A DNA stretch of 64,000 nt from Verrucomicrobiia bacterium. GTDB taxonomy: Bacteria; Verrucomicrobiota; Verrucomicrobiia; Opitutales; Cerasicoccaceae. Below the pieces are notes generated by a model. The model saw nothing but the letters and a program-made list of their open reading frames with translations, had not been told where the DNA came from and searched no databases. The stretch spans positions 31,268-95,267 of the forward strand of contig JAUIAM010000012.1 in assembly GCA_030425485.1 (NCBI GenBank), given 5' to 3'. The position numbers and the translations under genes were made by a program. Of this stretch, positions 33,570-42,253 are shown piece by piece (position 1 is the first letter of the stretch; each line of letters begins with the position of its first letter).

Positions 33570-33587
33570 GGGGAGGGGAGTACGACA

Positions 33588-34214
33588 ATGAAATTTAAAG
33601 TTTACACACCCGACGCATCCTCCAGTACAGAGAAGGATTTCGCCAACTTCCCGGCCCTCGAAGCCGAGAAGGGCAATCAGGCTCTGAAGGACGTCATCGT
33701 GGCCTACCAGGCCAACAACCGCCAGGGTACCGCCAAGGCCAAGACCCGCGCCGATGTTAACCGCACAGGCAAGAAGGTCTACCGCCAGAAGGGCACCGGC
33801 CATGCACGCCATGGTGACCGTGGCGCCCCGATCTATGTTGGTGGTGGCGTAGCCCACGGCCCGAAGGTTCGCGACTGGTCCAAGCACATCAACAAGAAGG
33901 TTAAGACGCTGGCGTTCAAGCGCGCGCTCAACAACCTCGCTAACGATGGTGGCATCGACCTGATCGAAAAGTTCGATGTGGAGCAGCCCAAGACGAAGGT
34001 CTTCAATGAGCTGCTGAGCAAGATCGAGCCCAACGGCAAAGTCCTCATCGTGGACAAGGAATTCTCCGATAACGCGACACTGGCCGCCCGTAACATCGAG
34101 CGCGTATTCATCGTCGATGCTGATTCGGTTAACGCGTGGGATCTCATTCGTTTCAACAAGGTCGTGGCCAGCGAAGACGGCTTCAACCGCATCCTCGAAC
34201 GCGCTAACGCATAA
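33588..34214 (+). CDS. rplD: Ribosomal protein L4
   Basis: L4 lines the exit tunnel. The 208 residues include KGTGHARHGDRGAPIYVGGG in the tunnel loop and the conserved ALNNLANDGGIDL region. It has one of the few strong Shine-Dalgarno sequences of the window (GGGGAGGGGAG at 33570-33580). Confidence 0.97.
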   Translation: MKFKVYTPDASSSTEKDFANFPALEAEKGNQALKDVIVAYQANNRQGTAKAKTRADVNRTGKKVYRQKGTGHARHGDRGAPIYVGGGVAHGPKVRDWSKHINKKVKTLAFKRALNNLANDGGIDLIEKFDVEQPKTKVFNELLSKIEPNGKVLIVDKEFSDNATLAARNIERVFIVDADSVNAWDLIRFNKVVASEDGFNRILERANA

Positions 34215-34226
34215 GGAACTGTAGCC

Positions 34227-34517
34227 ATGATTTCCCCCGATAAGATCATCAAGGAAAAGCGTGTGACGGAGAAATCCGCACAGCTTGAAGCAGACCTGAA
34301 CCAACACGTGTTCGAGGTCTTCCCGGAAGCCAACCGCAAGGAAGTGGCCGAGGCCGTAGAGAAGCTCTACGACGTCAAGGTCGCCCGCGTAAATATCTTC
34401 AACGTCAAGGGTAAGCGCAAGCGCAGCCGCACCGTTCGCGGCCAGTATGGCAAGACCCCCGACATCAAAAAAGCCATCGTCACCCTGCAACAGGGCGAGA
34501 CGATCGAGACAGTTTAA
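34227..34517 (+). CDS. rplW: Ribosomal protein L23
   Basis: L23 lies at the tunnel exit and docks trigger factor and SRP. The 96 residues have the EKRVTEKSAQLEAD start, VEKLYDVKVARVNIFNVKGK and the RSRTVRGQYGKTPDIKKAIV end. Spacing to rplD is 12 bases. Confidence 0.97.
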   Translation: MISPDKIIKEKRVTEKSAQLEADLNQHVFEVFPEANRKEVAEAVEKLYDVKVARVNIFNVKGKRKRSRTVRGQYGKTPDIKKAIVTLQQGETIETV

Positions 34518-34538
34518 CCTTTCGCCGCACATCACGTC

Positions 34539-35384
34539 ATGGCCATTGTCAAAATCAGACCACTTACGCCGGCGCAGCGTTTCCAGACCAAGAGCCGCCA
34601 GGAGCTCTCCAAGAACAACCCGGAGAAGAGCCTGACCATCTCCATCCACCGCAAGAAGGGCCGCAACAACTACGGCCGCATTACTTCACGTCGTCGCGGT
34701 GGTGGTCACAAGAAGCTGTACCGCATCATCGACTTCAAGCGCAGCAAGCTCGACGTACCCGCAGAGGTCGTTTCCATCGAGTACGATCCGAACCGCACGG
34801 CTAACATCGCCCTGCTCAAGTTCGAAGACGGCGAGAAGACCTACATCCTTTGCCCGCGTGGTGTTAAGGTTGGCGACAAGCTCGTCAGCACGAACACCGC
34901 TCCGGAAGAGTTCACGCCGGGCCTTTGTGTCCGCCTGAAGGACGTCCCGCCCGCGACATTCATCCACGCCATTGAAATGCAGCCCGGTAAAGGTGCTCAG
35001 ATCGCACGTGCCGCTGGCCAGTCCGCACAGCTCGTCTCCGTTGATGGCAAGCGCGCCACGATCAAGATGCCTTCCGGTGAAATCCGCATGGTTCACTCCG
35101 ATTGCCGCGCCACTATCGGTCGCGTCGGCAACGAAGAGCACGAAAGCGTTGTTGACGGCAAGGCCGGACGCAGCCGCTGGAAGGGCCGCCGCCCCCGCGT
35201 ACGTGGTGTGGCTATGAACCCTGTCGATCACCCAATGGGTGGTGGTGAAGCCAAGACCTCCGGTGGTGGTCACCCGGTATCACCTTGGGGCCAGCTCTCG
35301 AAGGGCTTCCCGACCCGTACCAAGTCCAAACCCTCCAACTCGATGATCCTCGTCCGCCGCAACGGCAAGAAGGTGAAGCGCTAA
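34539..35384 (+). CDS. rplB: Ribosomal protein L2
   Basis: L2 bridges the subunits and is needed for peptidyl transfer. The 281 residues include [19 protein letters not shown], the GRVGNEEHE segment, [16 protein letters not shown] and GHPVSPWG, with the critical histidine in the HPMGGGE region. Confidence 0.98.
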   Translation: MAIVKIRPLTPAQRFQTKSRQELSKNNPEKSLTISIHRKKGRNNYGRITSRRRGGGHKKLYRIIDFKRSKLDVPAEVVSIEYDPNRTANIALLKFEDGEKTYILCPRGVKVGDKLVSTNTAPEEFTPGLCVRLKDVPPATFIHAIEMQPGKGAQIARAAGQSAQLVSVDGKRATIKMPSGEIRMVHSDCRATIGRVGNEEHESVVDGKAGRSRWKGRRPRVRGVAMNPVDHPMGGGEAKTSGGGHPVSPWGQLSKGFPTRTKSKPSNSMILVRRNGKKVKR

Positions 35385-35403
35385 TCAAGAACCCCTTTAC
35401 TAT

Positions 35404-35673
35404 ATGGCACGTTCAATCAAGAAAGGCTACTTCGTCGATCCCAAGCTGATGGACAAGATCGAGAAGGCCCAGTCCGAAGGCGCCCGCAAGCCCATCCAGA
35501 CCTGGTCACGCCGCTCAACCATCACGCCTGACTTCGTCGGCCTCAACATTAACGTACACAACGGCAAGAGCTTCATCCCCGTGCACGTGACCGAAAATAT
35601 GGTCGGCCACAAGCTGGGTGAATTTGCTCCTACCCGTACCTTCAAGGGTCACCAACCACACACAAAGAAGTAA
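35404..35673 (+). CDS. rpsS: Ribosomal protein S19
   Basis: The 89-residue protein ([54 protein letters not shown]) is a small-subunit head protein. The next gene begins two bases after its stop and is not rplV as expected, but an exported protein. Confidence 0.98.
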   Translation: MARSIKKGYFVDPKLMDKIEKAQSEGARKPIQTWSRRSTITPDFVGLNINVHNGKSFIPVHVTENMVGHKLGEFAPTRTFKGHQPHTKK

Positions 35674-35675
35674 TC

Positions 35676-36044
35676 ATGTTTTTCCGTCTGACCAAGTGCA
35701 TCGCCGCGATCTCCCTGCTTATGGCCGGGAGCACGGTAGCCCTCGGTCAGGAGGAGTCGGTTCGCCCATTGTTTGTCGATGGCCCGATTTTCCCGGCTGG
35801 TAGCACGACCGTTTTTGGTGTAGCTGCGACCCCGGTGACAGACGTGGTCCTTCTCAACAATGGACTCGACGAAGGTTTCCGCATGGGAATGGTTTGCCAA
35901 GTCAGTCGTACTGACACCGCCGTTGCCGAGCTCATCCTGGTCGACGTTCGCGAGAACCGCGCCGCAGCCCTTATCCTTAACCTTGAAAACGGTCAGGCCA
36001 TCCGCTCCGGCGACGATGTGAAGATCAAGACTATTACACTTTAA
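35676..36044 (+). CDS. Exported protein of unknown function inside the S10 operon
   Basis: This 122-residue protein sits between rpsS and rplV with gaps of 2 and 12 bases, so it must be co-transcribed and probably translationally coupled. The first 24 residues (MFFRLTKCIAAISLLMAG, then STVALGQ) are a clear signal peptide. The mature part of about 98 residues is beta-rich: VTDVVLLNNGLDEGFRMGM, then VAELILVDVRENRAAAL and a final SGDDVKIKTI. This layout of a Leu-x-x-Gly-x-x-x-Gly turn and a closing Gly-Asp-x-Val strand resembles small barrel domains such as the FlgT C-terminal domain, but the match is only by eye. No ribosomal role is apparent. Confidence 0.9.
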   Translation: MFFRLTKCIAAISLLMAGSTVALGQEESVRPLFVDGPIFPAGSTTVFGVAATPVTDVVLLNNGLDEGFRMGMVCQVSRTDTAVAELILVDVRENRAAALILNLENGQAIRSGDDVKIKTITL

Positions 36045-36056
36045 AGATTACCCGTC

Positions 36057-36416
36057 ATGGAAGTCCAGGCACTCACGAAATACACGCGCATGTCCCCAAA
36101 GAAGGTCCGAGAAGTGGCCCGCGAAGTCCAGGGACGCCCGGCAGCAGACGCCCTCGAGCTGCTCCGTTTCATCCCGCGCAAGTCTGCGCGTCTCATCGCC
36201 AAGACGCTGGCCAGTGCCATCGCCAACGCAGAGAACAACCACAACCTTTCCGCCGACGACCTCACGGTCAAGCGCTGCCTCATCGAGGAAGGCCCGACCT
36301 TCAAGCGCTACCAGCCCGTCGCCCGCGGTTCCGCACACCCGATCCATAAGCGGACCAGCCACATCCGTATCGTCCTGACCGACGAAGTGGCCGAACCTGC
36401 CGCCAAGGAAGCCTAA
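36057..36416 (+). CDS. rplV: Ribosomal protein L22
   Basis: L22 lines the exit tunnel. The 119 residues include YTRMSPKKVREVAREVQGRP, ALDALELL-like ADALELLRFIPRKSA, and the tunnel hairpin EGPTFKRYQPVARGSAHPI with RTSHIRIVL at the end. Confidence 0.97.
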   Translation: MEVQALTKYTRMSPKKVREVAREVQGRPAADALELLRFIPRKSARLIAKTLASAIANAENNHNLSADDLTVKRCLIEEGPTFKRYQPVARGSAHPIHKRTSHIRIVLTDEVAEPAAKEA

Positions 36417-36442
36417 ACCTATAAGACACCGAGGAATTTAAT

Positions 36443-37078
36443 ATGGGACAAAAAGTAAATCCGATTGGTTTCCGCCTCAGCGTTCGCCGTAACTGGGACT
36501 CCCGCTGGTACGCGGACAAGAAGACTTTCCCGGCTTACGTTGCCGAGGACGAGAAGATCCGCAAGTTTCTGAAGAAGAAGATGAAGTACGCAGCCGTTCC
36601 GCGCGTCTTCATCGAGCGTGCCGGTCCTAAGGTCCGCATCAAGCTCTTCACCGCACGCCCCGGTATCGTTATCGGTCGCAAGGGTAGCGAACTCGAGAAG
36701 CTCAAGGACGAGCTCCAGAAGCTGACCGGTCGTGAGATCATGCTCGACATTCAGGAGATCAAGAAGCCTGACGTCGTTGCGCAGCTCGTTGCCGAGAACG
36801 TAGCCCTCCAGCTCGAACGTCGTATTTCCTTCCGCCGCGCCATGAAGAAGGCGATCCAGTCCACCATGAGCATGGGTGCCGAAGGTATCCGTATTCAGTG
36901 TTCGGGTCGTTTGGGTGGTGCGGAAATCGCTCGTACTGAGCAGCAGCGCCAGGGCCGTGTGCCCTTGCACACCCTGCGTGAGAACATCGATTACGGCTTT
37001 ACCGAAGCTGACACCCTCTATGGCAAGATCGGCATCAAGTGCTGGATCTGTAACCCCGCTGGCGTAGAAATCCTCTAA
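36443..37078 (+). CDS. rpsC: Ribosomal protein S3
   Basis: S3 forms part of the mRNA entry site. The 211 residues include [20 protein letters not shown], the KH-domain [16 protein letters not shown] and the C-terminal GADTLYG-like [16 protein letters not shown]. Confidence 0.98.
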   Translation: MGQKVNPIGFRLSVRRNWDSRWYADKKTFPAYVAEDEKIRKFLKKKMKYAAVPRVFIERAGPKVRIKLFTARPGIVIGRKGSELEKLKDELQKLTGREIMLDIQEIKKPDVVAQLVAENVALQLERRISFRRAMKKAIQSTMSMGAEGIRIQCSGRLGGAEIARTEQQRQGRVPLHTLRENIDYGFTEADTLYGKIGIKCWICNPAGVEIL

Positions 37079-37090
37079 CACCTTTGATCA

Positions 37091-37519
37091 ATGGCCAAAC
37101 TCCTTCCCTCCAGAACCAAGTACCGCAAAGTCCAGAAGGGCCGTATCCGTGGTGTTGCCAAGGGTGGCGACACGCTCGCCTTTGGTGATTTCGGTATCCA
37201 GTCCCTTGAGCGTGGTCGCATGACTGCCGCTCAGCTCGAAGCCGCCCGTGTAGCCATCAACCGCTACCTCAAGCGTAAGGGTAAAGTCTGGATCCGCGTT
37301 TTCCCGCACAAGCCCGTAACCAAGAAGCCCGCAGAAACCCGTCAGGGTAAGGGTAAGGGCTCCGTCGAATACTGGTGCGCTGTGGTAAAGCCCGGCACCA
37401 TGCTCTTCGAAGTCGGTGGTACCTCCCAAACTCTCGCCCGCGAGGCCATGCGCCTGGCCGATGGCAAGTTGCCTTTCCGCTGCCGCTTCGTCAGCCGCGA
37501 AGAGCTCGAACAGTACTAA
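37091..37519 (+). CDS. rplP: Ribosomal protein L16
   Basis: L16 helps position tRNA near the A site. The 142 residues include [48 protein letters not shown]-like [16 protein letters not shown] and [10 protein letters not shown]. Confidence 0.98.
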   Translation: MAKLLPSRTKYRKVQKGRIRGVAKGGDTLAFGDFGIQSLERGRMTAAQLEAARVAINRYLKRKGKVWIRVFPHKPVTKKPAETRQGKGKGSVEYWCAVVKPGTMLFEVGGTSQTLAREAMRLADGKLPFRCRFVSREELEQY

Positions 37520-37540
37520 GCAATCAACAGAACATTTGCA

Positions 37541-37744
37541 ATGACAGCTAAAGAAATCCGCGACCTCAGCACCGAGGAGATCAAGAAGAAGATCCGCGAT
37601 ACCCGCAACGAGCTGGTGCAGCTCCGCGTGCGCAAGCAGGCCGGACAGGTGGAGAAGCCGAGCGAATTCCGCGCCATGCGCCGTGACATCGCCCGCCTGG
37701 AAACCATCCTTAACGAAAAATCCACGGCCGCTGCCACCGCCTAA
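37541..37744 (+). CDS. rpmC: Ribosomal protein L29
   Basis: The 67-residue helical hairpin protein (MTAKEIRDLSTEEIKKKI, ELVQLRVRKQAGQVEKP, MRRDIARLETIL) sits near the tunnel exit. It is in the standard place between rplP and rpsQ. Confidence 0.96.
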   Translation: MTAKEIRDLSTEEIKKKIRDTRNELVQLRVRKQAGQVEKPSEFRAMRRDIARLETILNEKSTAAATA

Positions 37745-37756
37745 CCATTTGTTACC

Positions 37757-38044
37757 ATGTCCGAAACCAGCACACGTAACCACCGCAAGGACCTCGTAGG
37801 CGTTGTCACCAGCCGTACCGGCGACAAGTCCATCAAGGTAACCTTTTTCTACAAGATCGCCCACCCGCAGTACCGCAAGGAAGTTAAGCGCAAGACGGTT
37901 GTTCACGCCCACGACGCTAACAACGAGTGCGCGATCGGCGACAAGGTGGAGATCATGGAAACACGTCCGCTCAGCAAGATGAAGCGCTGGCGCGTCGTTA
38001 AGGTCTTAGAAAAGGCACCGATTGTTGGTGCTACCACTGGCTAA
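37757..38044 (+). CDS. rpsQ: Ribosomal protein S17
   Basis: The 95-residue OB-fold protein binds 16S rRNA early in assembly. It has [38 protein letters not shown] and [19 protein letters not shown]. The start at 37757 adds about eight residues to the usual N-terminus. Confidence 0.96.
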   Translation: MSETSTRNHRKDLVGVVTSRTGDKSIKVTFFYKIAHPQYRKEVKRKTVVHAHDANNECAIGDKVEIMETRPLSKMKRWRVVKVLEKAPIVGATTG

Positions 38045-38091
38045 TTCGGCACAACGCCGGAAGCCGCTTTAAACTTTAAAGGGAACCCGCA

Positions 38092-38457
38092 ATGATTCAG
38101 CAAGAAAGCAGACTGGAAGTCGCCGATAACACCGGGGCCAAAGAGGCCATGATGATCCGGCGTCTCGGCCAGGCAAAAAAGACCGCCGGTGTCGGTGACA
38201 CGATTGTTGTCACGATCAAGGACAGCACCCCGGAGGCAAACGTGAAGAAGGGCACGGTCGCAAAGGCCGTCGTCGTTCGTACGCGAGCTCCTATCCGCCG
38301 TGCGGATGGCAGCTACCTGCGTTTTGACACTAACGCATGCGTCATCATTGACGCTAATGGCAACCCGAAGGGCACACGTATTTTCGGGCCGGTTGCTCGT
38401 GAGCTTCGCTCTAAGAAGTTCATGAAGATCATCTCCCTGGCACCCGAAGTTCTCTAA
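38092..38457 (+). CDS. rplN: Ribosomal protein L14
   Basis: The 121-residue protein ([47 protein letters not shown]) bridges to the small subunit. It opens the spc-type group. Confidence 0.98.
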   Translation: MIQQESRLEVADNTGAKEAMMIRRLGQAKKTAGVGDTIVVTIKDSTPEANVKKGTVAKAVVVRTRAPIRRADGSYLRFDTNACVIIDANGNPKGTRIFGPVARELRSKKFMKIISLAPEVL

Positions 38458-38479
38458 CCTACGCACCGGAATTACTGAG

Positions 38480-38731
38480 ATGAAGTACAAGATCAAAACA
38501 GGAGACGAAGTTGTCGTCATCGCCGGTGCCCACAAGGGCCAGCGTGGCAAGGTGCTCGAAGTCATGCGCGAAAAGCAGCGCGTGGTTATCGAAGGCATCA
38601 ACATGATCAAGCGCCACCGCAAGGCGACCAAGGAAAATGACCCCGATGCCGGCATCGTCGAGCGCGAGGGTTCCATCCACTACTCCAACATCATGAAGGC
38701 TGATCGTTTTGACAGCCGCCAAAGCGCATAA
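38480..38731 (+). CDS. rplX: Ribosomal protein L24
   Basis: The 83-residue KOW protein (KTGDEVVVIAGAHKGQRGKV, INMIKRHRKATKENDPDAG, EREGSIHYSNI) starts large-subunit assembly. It is slightly short because the C-terminal tail is reduced. Confidence 0.97.
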   Translation: MKYKIKTGDEVVVIAGAHKGQRGKVLEVMREKQRVVIEGINMIKRHRKATKENDPDAGIVEREGSIHYSNIMKADRFDSRQSA

Positions 38732-38740
38732 GGAGCCACC

Positions 38741-39322
38741 ATGTCAACCACCGCATACGTACCCGCCCTTAAGAAGGCTTACCGCGAGCAGGTCGTTCCC
38801 GAGCTGCGCAAGAACCTCGGCTACGAGAACATCCATCAGGTGCCGAAGCTCGAGAAGGTCGTTATCAATTCCGGCTTGAACGCTTCGCGCGACAAGAACT
38901 GGATTGCCGAAGTGCAAAAGGAGATTACCGCTATTGCCGGTCAGCACGCTGTCGTGACCAAGGCCCGCAAGAGCGTTTCTAACTTCAAGCTGCGCGAAGG
39001 CATGCCCAACGGTGTCTCTGTCACCCTCCGCGGTGCACAGATGTACGACTTCCTCTACCGCTTCATCAACATCGCTCTGCCGAACATCCGTGACTTTCGC
39101 GGTGTTTCCCAGAAGCTCGATGGCGCCGGTAACTACTCCATCGGTATCACCGATTCCACTATCTTCCCGGAAATCAACAGCGACACCCAAGGTCGTGAAA
39201 ACATCGGGATGGATATCTCCATCGTTACATCCGCCACGACCGACAAGGAAGGCCGCGAGCTGCTTAAGCTTCTCGGTATGCCCTTCCGCAAATCGTCCTC
39301 TGAAACCGCAGCCGCAAACTAA
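38741..39322 (+). CDS. rplE: Ribosomal protein L5
   Basis: L5 binds 5S rRNA and contacts P-site tRNA. The 193 residues include NIHQVPKLEKVVINSGLNAS, GQHAVVTKARKSVSNFKLRE, GMPNGVSVTLRG and the C-terminal REGRELLKLLGMPF-like EGRELLKLLGMPF. Confidence 0.98.
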   Translation: MSTTAYVPALKKAYREQVVPELRKNLGYENIHQVPKLEKVVINSGLNASRDKNWIAEVQKEITAIAGQHAVVTKARKSVSNFKLREGMPNGVSVTLRGAQMYDFLYRFINIALPNIRDFRGVSQKLDGAGNYSIGITDSTIFPEINSDTQGRENIGMDISIVTSATTDKEGRELLKLLGMPFRKSSSETAAAN

Positions 39323-39328
39323 TTTACC

Positions 39329-39634
39329 ATGGCCAAGAAAAGTGCAATCGCCCGCAACAAGAAGCGTGAGCGCCTTGTAGAGAAGTACGCCGCAAAGCGT
39401 GCTGAACTCAAGGCAACCCTCACCAACCCTGAGACTACCGACGAAGAATTCTGGGTTGCCCAACGTAAGCTCAACAAGCTTCCGCGTAACTCTTCGCCCA
39501 TCCGTCTGCGCAACCGCTGCAACATCACTGGACGTCCACGTGGCTACATCCGTAAGTACGGTCTTTCTCGCATTACATTCCGCGAACTGGCCTCCCACGG
39601 TAAGATCCCGGGCGTAACCAAGTCCTCCTGGTAA
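39329..39634 (+). CDS. rpsN: Ribosomal protein S14, zinc-free long form
   Basis: The 101-residue protein ([53 protein letters not shown]) is the long form without the two CxxC zinc motifs. It starts seven bases after rplE. Confidence 0.98.
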   Translation: MAKKSAIARNKKRERLVEKYAAKRAELKATLTNPETTDEEFWVAQRKLNKLPRNSSPIRLRNRCNITGRPRGYIRKYGLSRITFRELASHGKIPGVTKSSW

Positions 39635-39654
39635 CCCTCAGCACACACACCGAT

Positions 39655-40053
39655 ATGGCAGTACATGACACCATTGGCGACTTTTTGACCACCCTGCGCA
39701 ACGCAAGCGCCGCGGGCAAGGATACCTGCACCGTGCGCCACTCCAAGCTCCGCGCCGGCATCGCCGACATTCTCCTGCGTGATGGCTACGTAAGCGACGT
39801 CTCCGTTAGCGAAGATAAGCCCGGCCACCGCAACCTGGTCATCACCCTCAAGTACGTAGACGACTCCGCCGCGATTGTTGGCATCGAGCGCTACAGCAAG
39901 CCCGGCCGACGCCTCTATACGAAGTACAACGAGATTCCTCGCGTACTCGGTGGCCTCGGCACGTCTATCCTCACCACCTCGAAAGGTATTCTCAGCGACC
40001 GCGACGCACGTCGTCAGAAGGTCGGCGGCGAGATCATCTGCAAAGTATGGTAG
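39655..40053 (+). CDS. rpsH: Ribosomal protein S8
   Basis: S8 binds the central domain of 16S rRNA and in E. coli represses the spc operon. The 132 residues include HDTIGDFLTTLRNASAAGK, PGRRLYTKYNEIPRVLGGLG and KVGGEIICKVW, an S8 ending. A 93-base gap with a hairpin repeat follows, unusual inside this operon. Confidence 0.97.
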   Translation: MAVHDTIGDFLTTLRNASAAGKDTCTVRHSKLRAGIADILLRDGYVSDVSVSEDKPGHRNLVITLKYVDDSAAIVGIERYSKPGRRLYTKYNEIPRVLGGLGTSILTTSKGILSDRDARRQKVGGEIICKVW

Positions 40054-40110
40054 CGGGCGCGGCCCGCGGCGATTGAGGGGCAAGCCCCCACGCCGCTGCG
40101 CGGCTACCCC
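40054..40110 (+). repeat. Post-stop hairpin repeat, copy 3 (inside the spc operon)
   Basis: Directly after the rpsH stop lies a GC-rich run, then GGCGATTGA, then stem GGGGC-AA-GCCCC enclosed by an outer GCGGCG/CGCCGC pairing. A second hairpin option, GCCGC-TGC-GCGGC (40092-40104), is followed by TACCCC. Copy 2 at 13656 has the same two-hairpin layout followed by TATCCC. It separates rpsH from rplF. Confidence 0.6.
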
Positions 40111-40146
40111 AGCAAATAACACAGAACACAAACATCACTTTCTAAA

Positions 40147-40683
40147 ATGAGCAGAATTGGAAAACTCCCCGTCGCTGTACCGGAAAAGGTCACTGTTTCC
40201 GTTAACGGCAGCGAAGTGTCCGTCGAAGGGCCCAAGGGCAAGCTGACCAAGACCTTTGATGCCGCCGTCTCCGTTAAGGTAGAGGACGGCAATGTCATTG
40301 TCAGTCCGACCAACGAAAGCCGCCTCGCCCGCGCGATGTACGGCACGGCCCGTTCGATCATCAATGGCATGGTTGACGGCGTACAGACACCTTACGTCAA
40401 GAAGCTTGAGATCGAAGGCGTTGGCTTCAAGGCCAACCTCAACGGTAACGTTCTTGACCTCGCTCTGGGCTACTCGCACGGCATCAGCTACCCGATTCCT
40501 GAAGGCATTACCGTCAAAGTTGACGGTGGCACGAAGCTGACCGTAGAAGGTTGCGACAAGCACATGGTTGGCCAGGTCGCCGCAGACATTTACAAGTTCA
40601 AGCCCGTCGAGCCCTACAAGGGCAAGGGTGTCAAGATCGTCGGCCAGTACGTACGCCGCAAGGAAGGTAAGAAAACCGCATAA
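40147..40683 (+). CDS. rplF: Ribosomal protein L6
   Basis: L6 lies near the factor-binding site. The 178 residues include MSRIGKLPVAVPEKVTVSVN, VEGVGFKA-like IEGVGFKANLNGN, the VGQVAADIYKFKPVEPYKGK signature and a final GQYVRRKEGKKTA. Confidence 0.98.
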   Translation: MSRIGKLPVAVPEKVTVSVNGSEVSVEGPKGKLTKTFDAAVSVKVEDGNVIVSPTNESRLARAMYGTARSIINGMVDGVQTPYVKKLEIEGVGFKANLNGNVLDLALGYSHGISYPIPEGITVKVDGGTKLTVEGCDKHMVGQVAADIYKFKPVEPYKGKGVKIVGQYVRRKEGKKTA

Positions 40684-40694
40684 TCCCCCCAGTT

Positions 40695-41057
40695 ATGAAA
40701 CTTCAGAAGAAAAAAGACCTGATGCAAAAGCGCCGCTGGCGCATCCGCAAGAAGATCCGCGGTACTGCCGAGCGTCCCCGCCTTGTTGTACGTTTCACCA
40801 ACCTGCACGTCTACGCACAATGCATCAACGATGTGCTTGGCCAGACGGTTGCGTCCGCTTCCTCCCTGGACAAGGACCAGCGCGAAGCGGCCATCAAGCC
40901 GAACGTCGAAGGTGCAGCCAAGCTGGGCAAGGCACTGGGCGAAAAGGCCAAGGCCGCTGGCATCGAGAGCGTAGTATTCGACCGCGCCGGTCGTCGTTAC
41001 CACGGCAGTGTCAAGGCATTCGCCGACGCCGTGCGCGAAGCTGGCATTCAATTCTAA
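40695..41057 (+). CDS. rplR: Ribosomal protein L18
   Basis: L18 binds 5S rRNA. The 120 residues include KRRWRIRKKIRGTAERPRL, VRFTNLHVYAQCINDVLG and FDRAGRRYHGSVKAFADAVR with a terminal REAGIQF, the conserved L18 end. Confidence 0.98.
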   Translation: MKLQKKKDLMQKRRWRIRKKIRGTAERPRLVVRFTNLHVYAQCINDVLGQTVASASSLDKDQREAAIKPNVEGAAKLGKALGEKAKAAGIESVVFDRAGRRYHGSVKAFADAVREAGIQF

Positions 41058-41072
41058 GGAAAGCATTTCAGC

Positions 41073-41711
41073 ATGAGTAATCAGCCCAATCAATCCCAAG
41101 GCCCCGCACAGGGCGGCCGTGGAAATTCCCGTGGCGGCCAGGGTGGCCGTGGCGGTCAAGGTGGCCGTGGTGGCCAAGGTGGTCGCGGTCGTGGCCCACG
41201 TCGTGAGCGCGCACCCGAGCCCGAAGAGCAGCCTTACGTCGAGAAGGTCGTCCACATCAACCGTTGCGCCAAAGTGGTCAAGGGTGGTCGTCGATTCAGC
41301 TTTGCAGCACTGGTTGTTTCCGGTGACGGCAAGGGCAAGGTCGGCATTGGCTATGGCAAGGCGAAGGAAGTTCCGGAAGCCATCCGCAAGGGCACCGAGC
41401 GCGCCCGCGCCAACATGGAAGACATCAGCCTGAAGGGCACAACTATCCCGCACGAAGTTCGTGGTGAGCACGATGGCGGTCAGGTTATTCTGCGTCCGGC
41501 AGCTGACGGTACCGGTGTTATCGCCGGTGGTGGTATCCGCGCCGTTCTGGAAGCAGTCGGCATCCACAACGTCCTTTCCAAGTCCCTCGGCTCCAACAAT
41601 CCTGGTGCCATGGTTAACGCAACGATTGACGGTCTGCGCCAACTGCGCTCGGCTGAAACGATTGCACGTATCCGCCAGGGCAAGAAGGCTCAAGAGCCTG
41701 CCGAGGTTTAA
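41073..41711 (+). CDS. rpsE: Ribosomal protein S5 with an RGG-rich N-terminal extension
   Basis: S5 works at the mRNA entry channel and in decoding accuracy. The standard S5 body starts near residue 54 ([20 protein letters not shown]) and includes [19 protein letters not shown] and [20 protein letters not shown]. The first 53 residues are an extra tail with three perfect copies of GGQGGR (residues 21-38) between Arg/Gly segments, ending in an acidic EPEEQP linker. Arg-Gly-Gly tails bind RNA in other proteins; a role here is inference. No rpmD (L30) gene follows. Confidence 0.97.
   Translation: MSNQPNQSQGPAQGGRGNSRGGQGGRGGQGGRGGQGGRGRGPRRERAPEPEEQPYVEKVVHINRCAKVVKGGRRFSFAALVVSGDGKGKVGIGYGKAKEVPEAIRKGTERARANMEDISLKGTTIPHEVRGEHDGGQVILRPAADGTGVIAGGGIRAVLEAVGIHNVLSKSLGSNNPGAMVNATIDGLRQLRSAETIARIRQGKKAQEPAEV
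41133..41186 (+). repeat. Three 18-base tandem repeats within rpsE
   Basis: Each unit encodes GGQGGR; the units differ only at third codon positions. Tandem expansion of a coding repeat explains the extended S5 tail. Confidence 0.8.
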
Positions 41712-41741
41712 AGTCCACGCACGAGCATAGGAACTATTATA

Positions 41742-42212
41742 ATGAAACTTCATTCTCTTACCAACAACAAGGGTGCGACTCACCGCAAGCGCCGCCGTGG
41801 TATTGGCCCCGGTAGTGGTCGTGGTAAAACTTCCGCCCGCGGTCAAAAGGGCCAAAAGGCACGCGCAGGTTCCGGTATTCGTCCGGGCTTCGGTGGCGGT
41901 CAGATCCCGCTTTACCGTACGCTTCCGCACCGTGGTTTTAACAACTACAAGTTCCGCAAGGAGTACGCCGCGATCAATGTGTCTGAGCTCGAGCAGCTCG
42001 AAGCGACCGAGATCACTCCCGAGGTCATGAAGAAGGCCGGTATCCTCCGCCGCAAGGCAGAGCTGGTTAAGGTGCTCGCTCACGGTGAAATCACGCGCGC
42101 GGTTACGGTAACGGCAGACAAGTTCTCCGACGAAGCCAAGCGCAAGATCGAAGCCGCTGGTGGCAAGGTCATCCTGACCAAGGCCGAAGCAGCCCCGACC
42201 ACCGAGGAGTAA
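41742..42212 (+). CDS. rplO: Ribosomal protein L15
   Basis: The 156 residues include MKLHSLTNNKGATHRKRRRG, GPGSGRGKTSARGQKGQKAR, SGIRPGFGGGQIPLYRTLPH and the C-terminal KIEAAGGKVIL. Normally L30 precedes it; here only 30 bases separate it from rpsE. Confidence 0.97.
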   Translation: MKLHSLTNNKGATHRKRRRGIGPGSGRGKTSARGQKGQKARAGSGIRPGFGGGQIPLYRTLPHRGFNNYKFRKEYAAINVSELEQLEATEITPEVMKKAGILRRKAELVKVLAHGEITRAVTVTADKFSDEAKRKIEAAGGKVILTKAEAAPTTEE

Positions 42213-42253
42213 ATACGGGCTGCCCAGCCCGACCTGACTGAGACCGACTTGCT

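Noticed and set aside
32931..34649. Minus-strand frame of about 570 codons opposite rplC-rplD-rplW
   Set aside because: It spans three ribosomal protein genes and their gaps, with no start context and no family resemblance.
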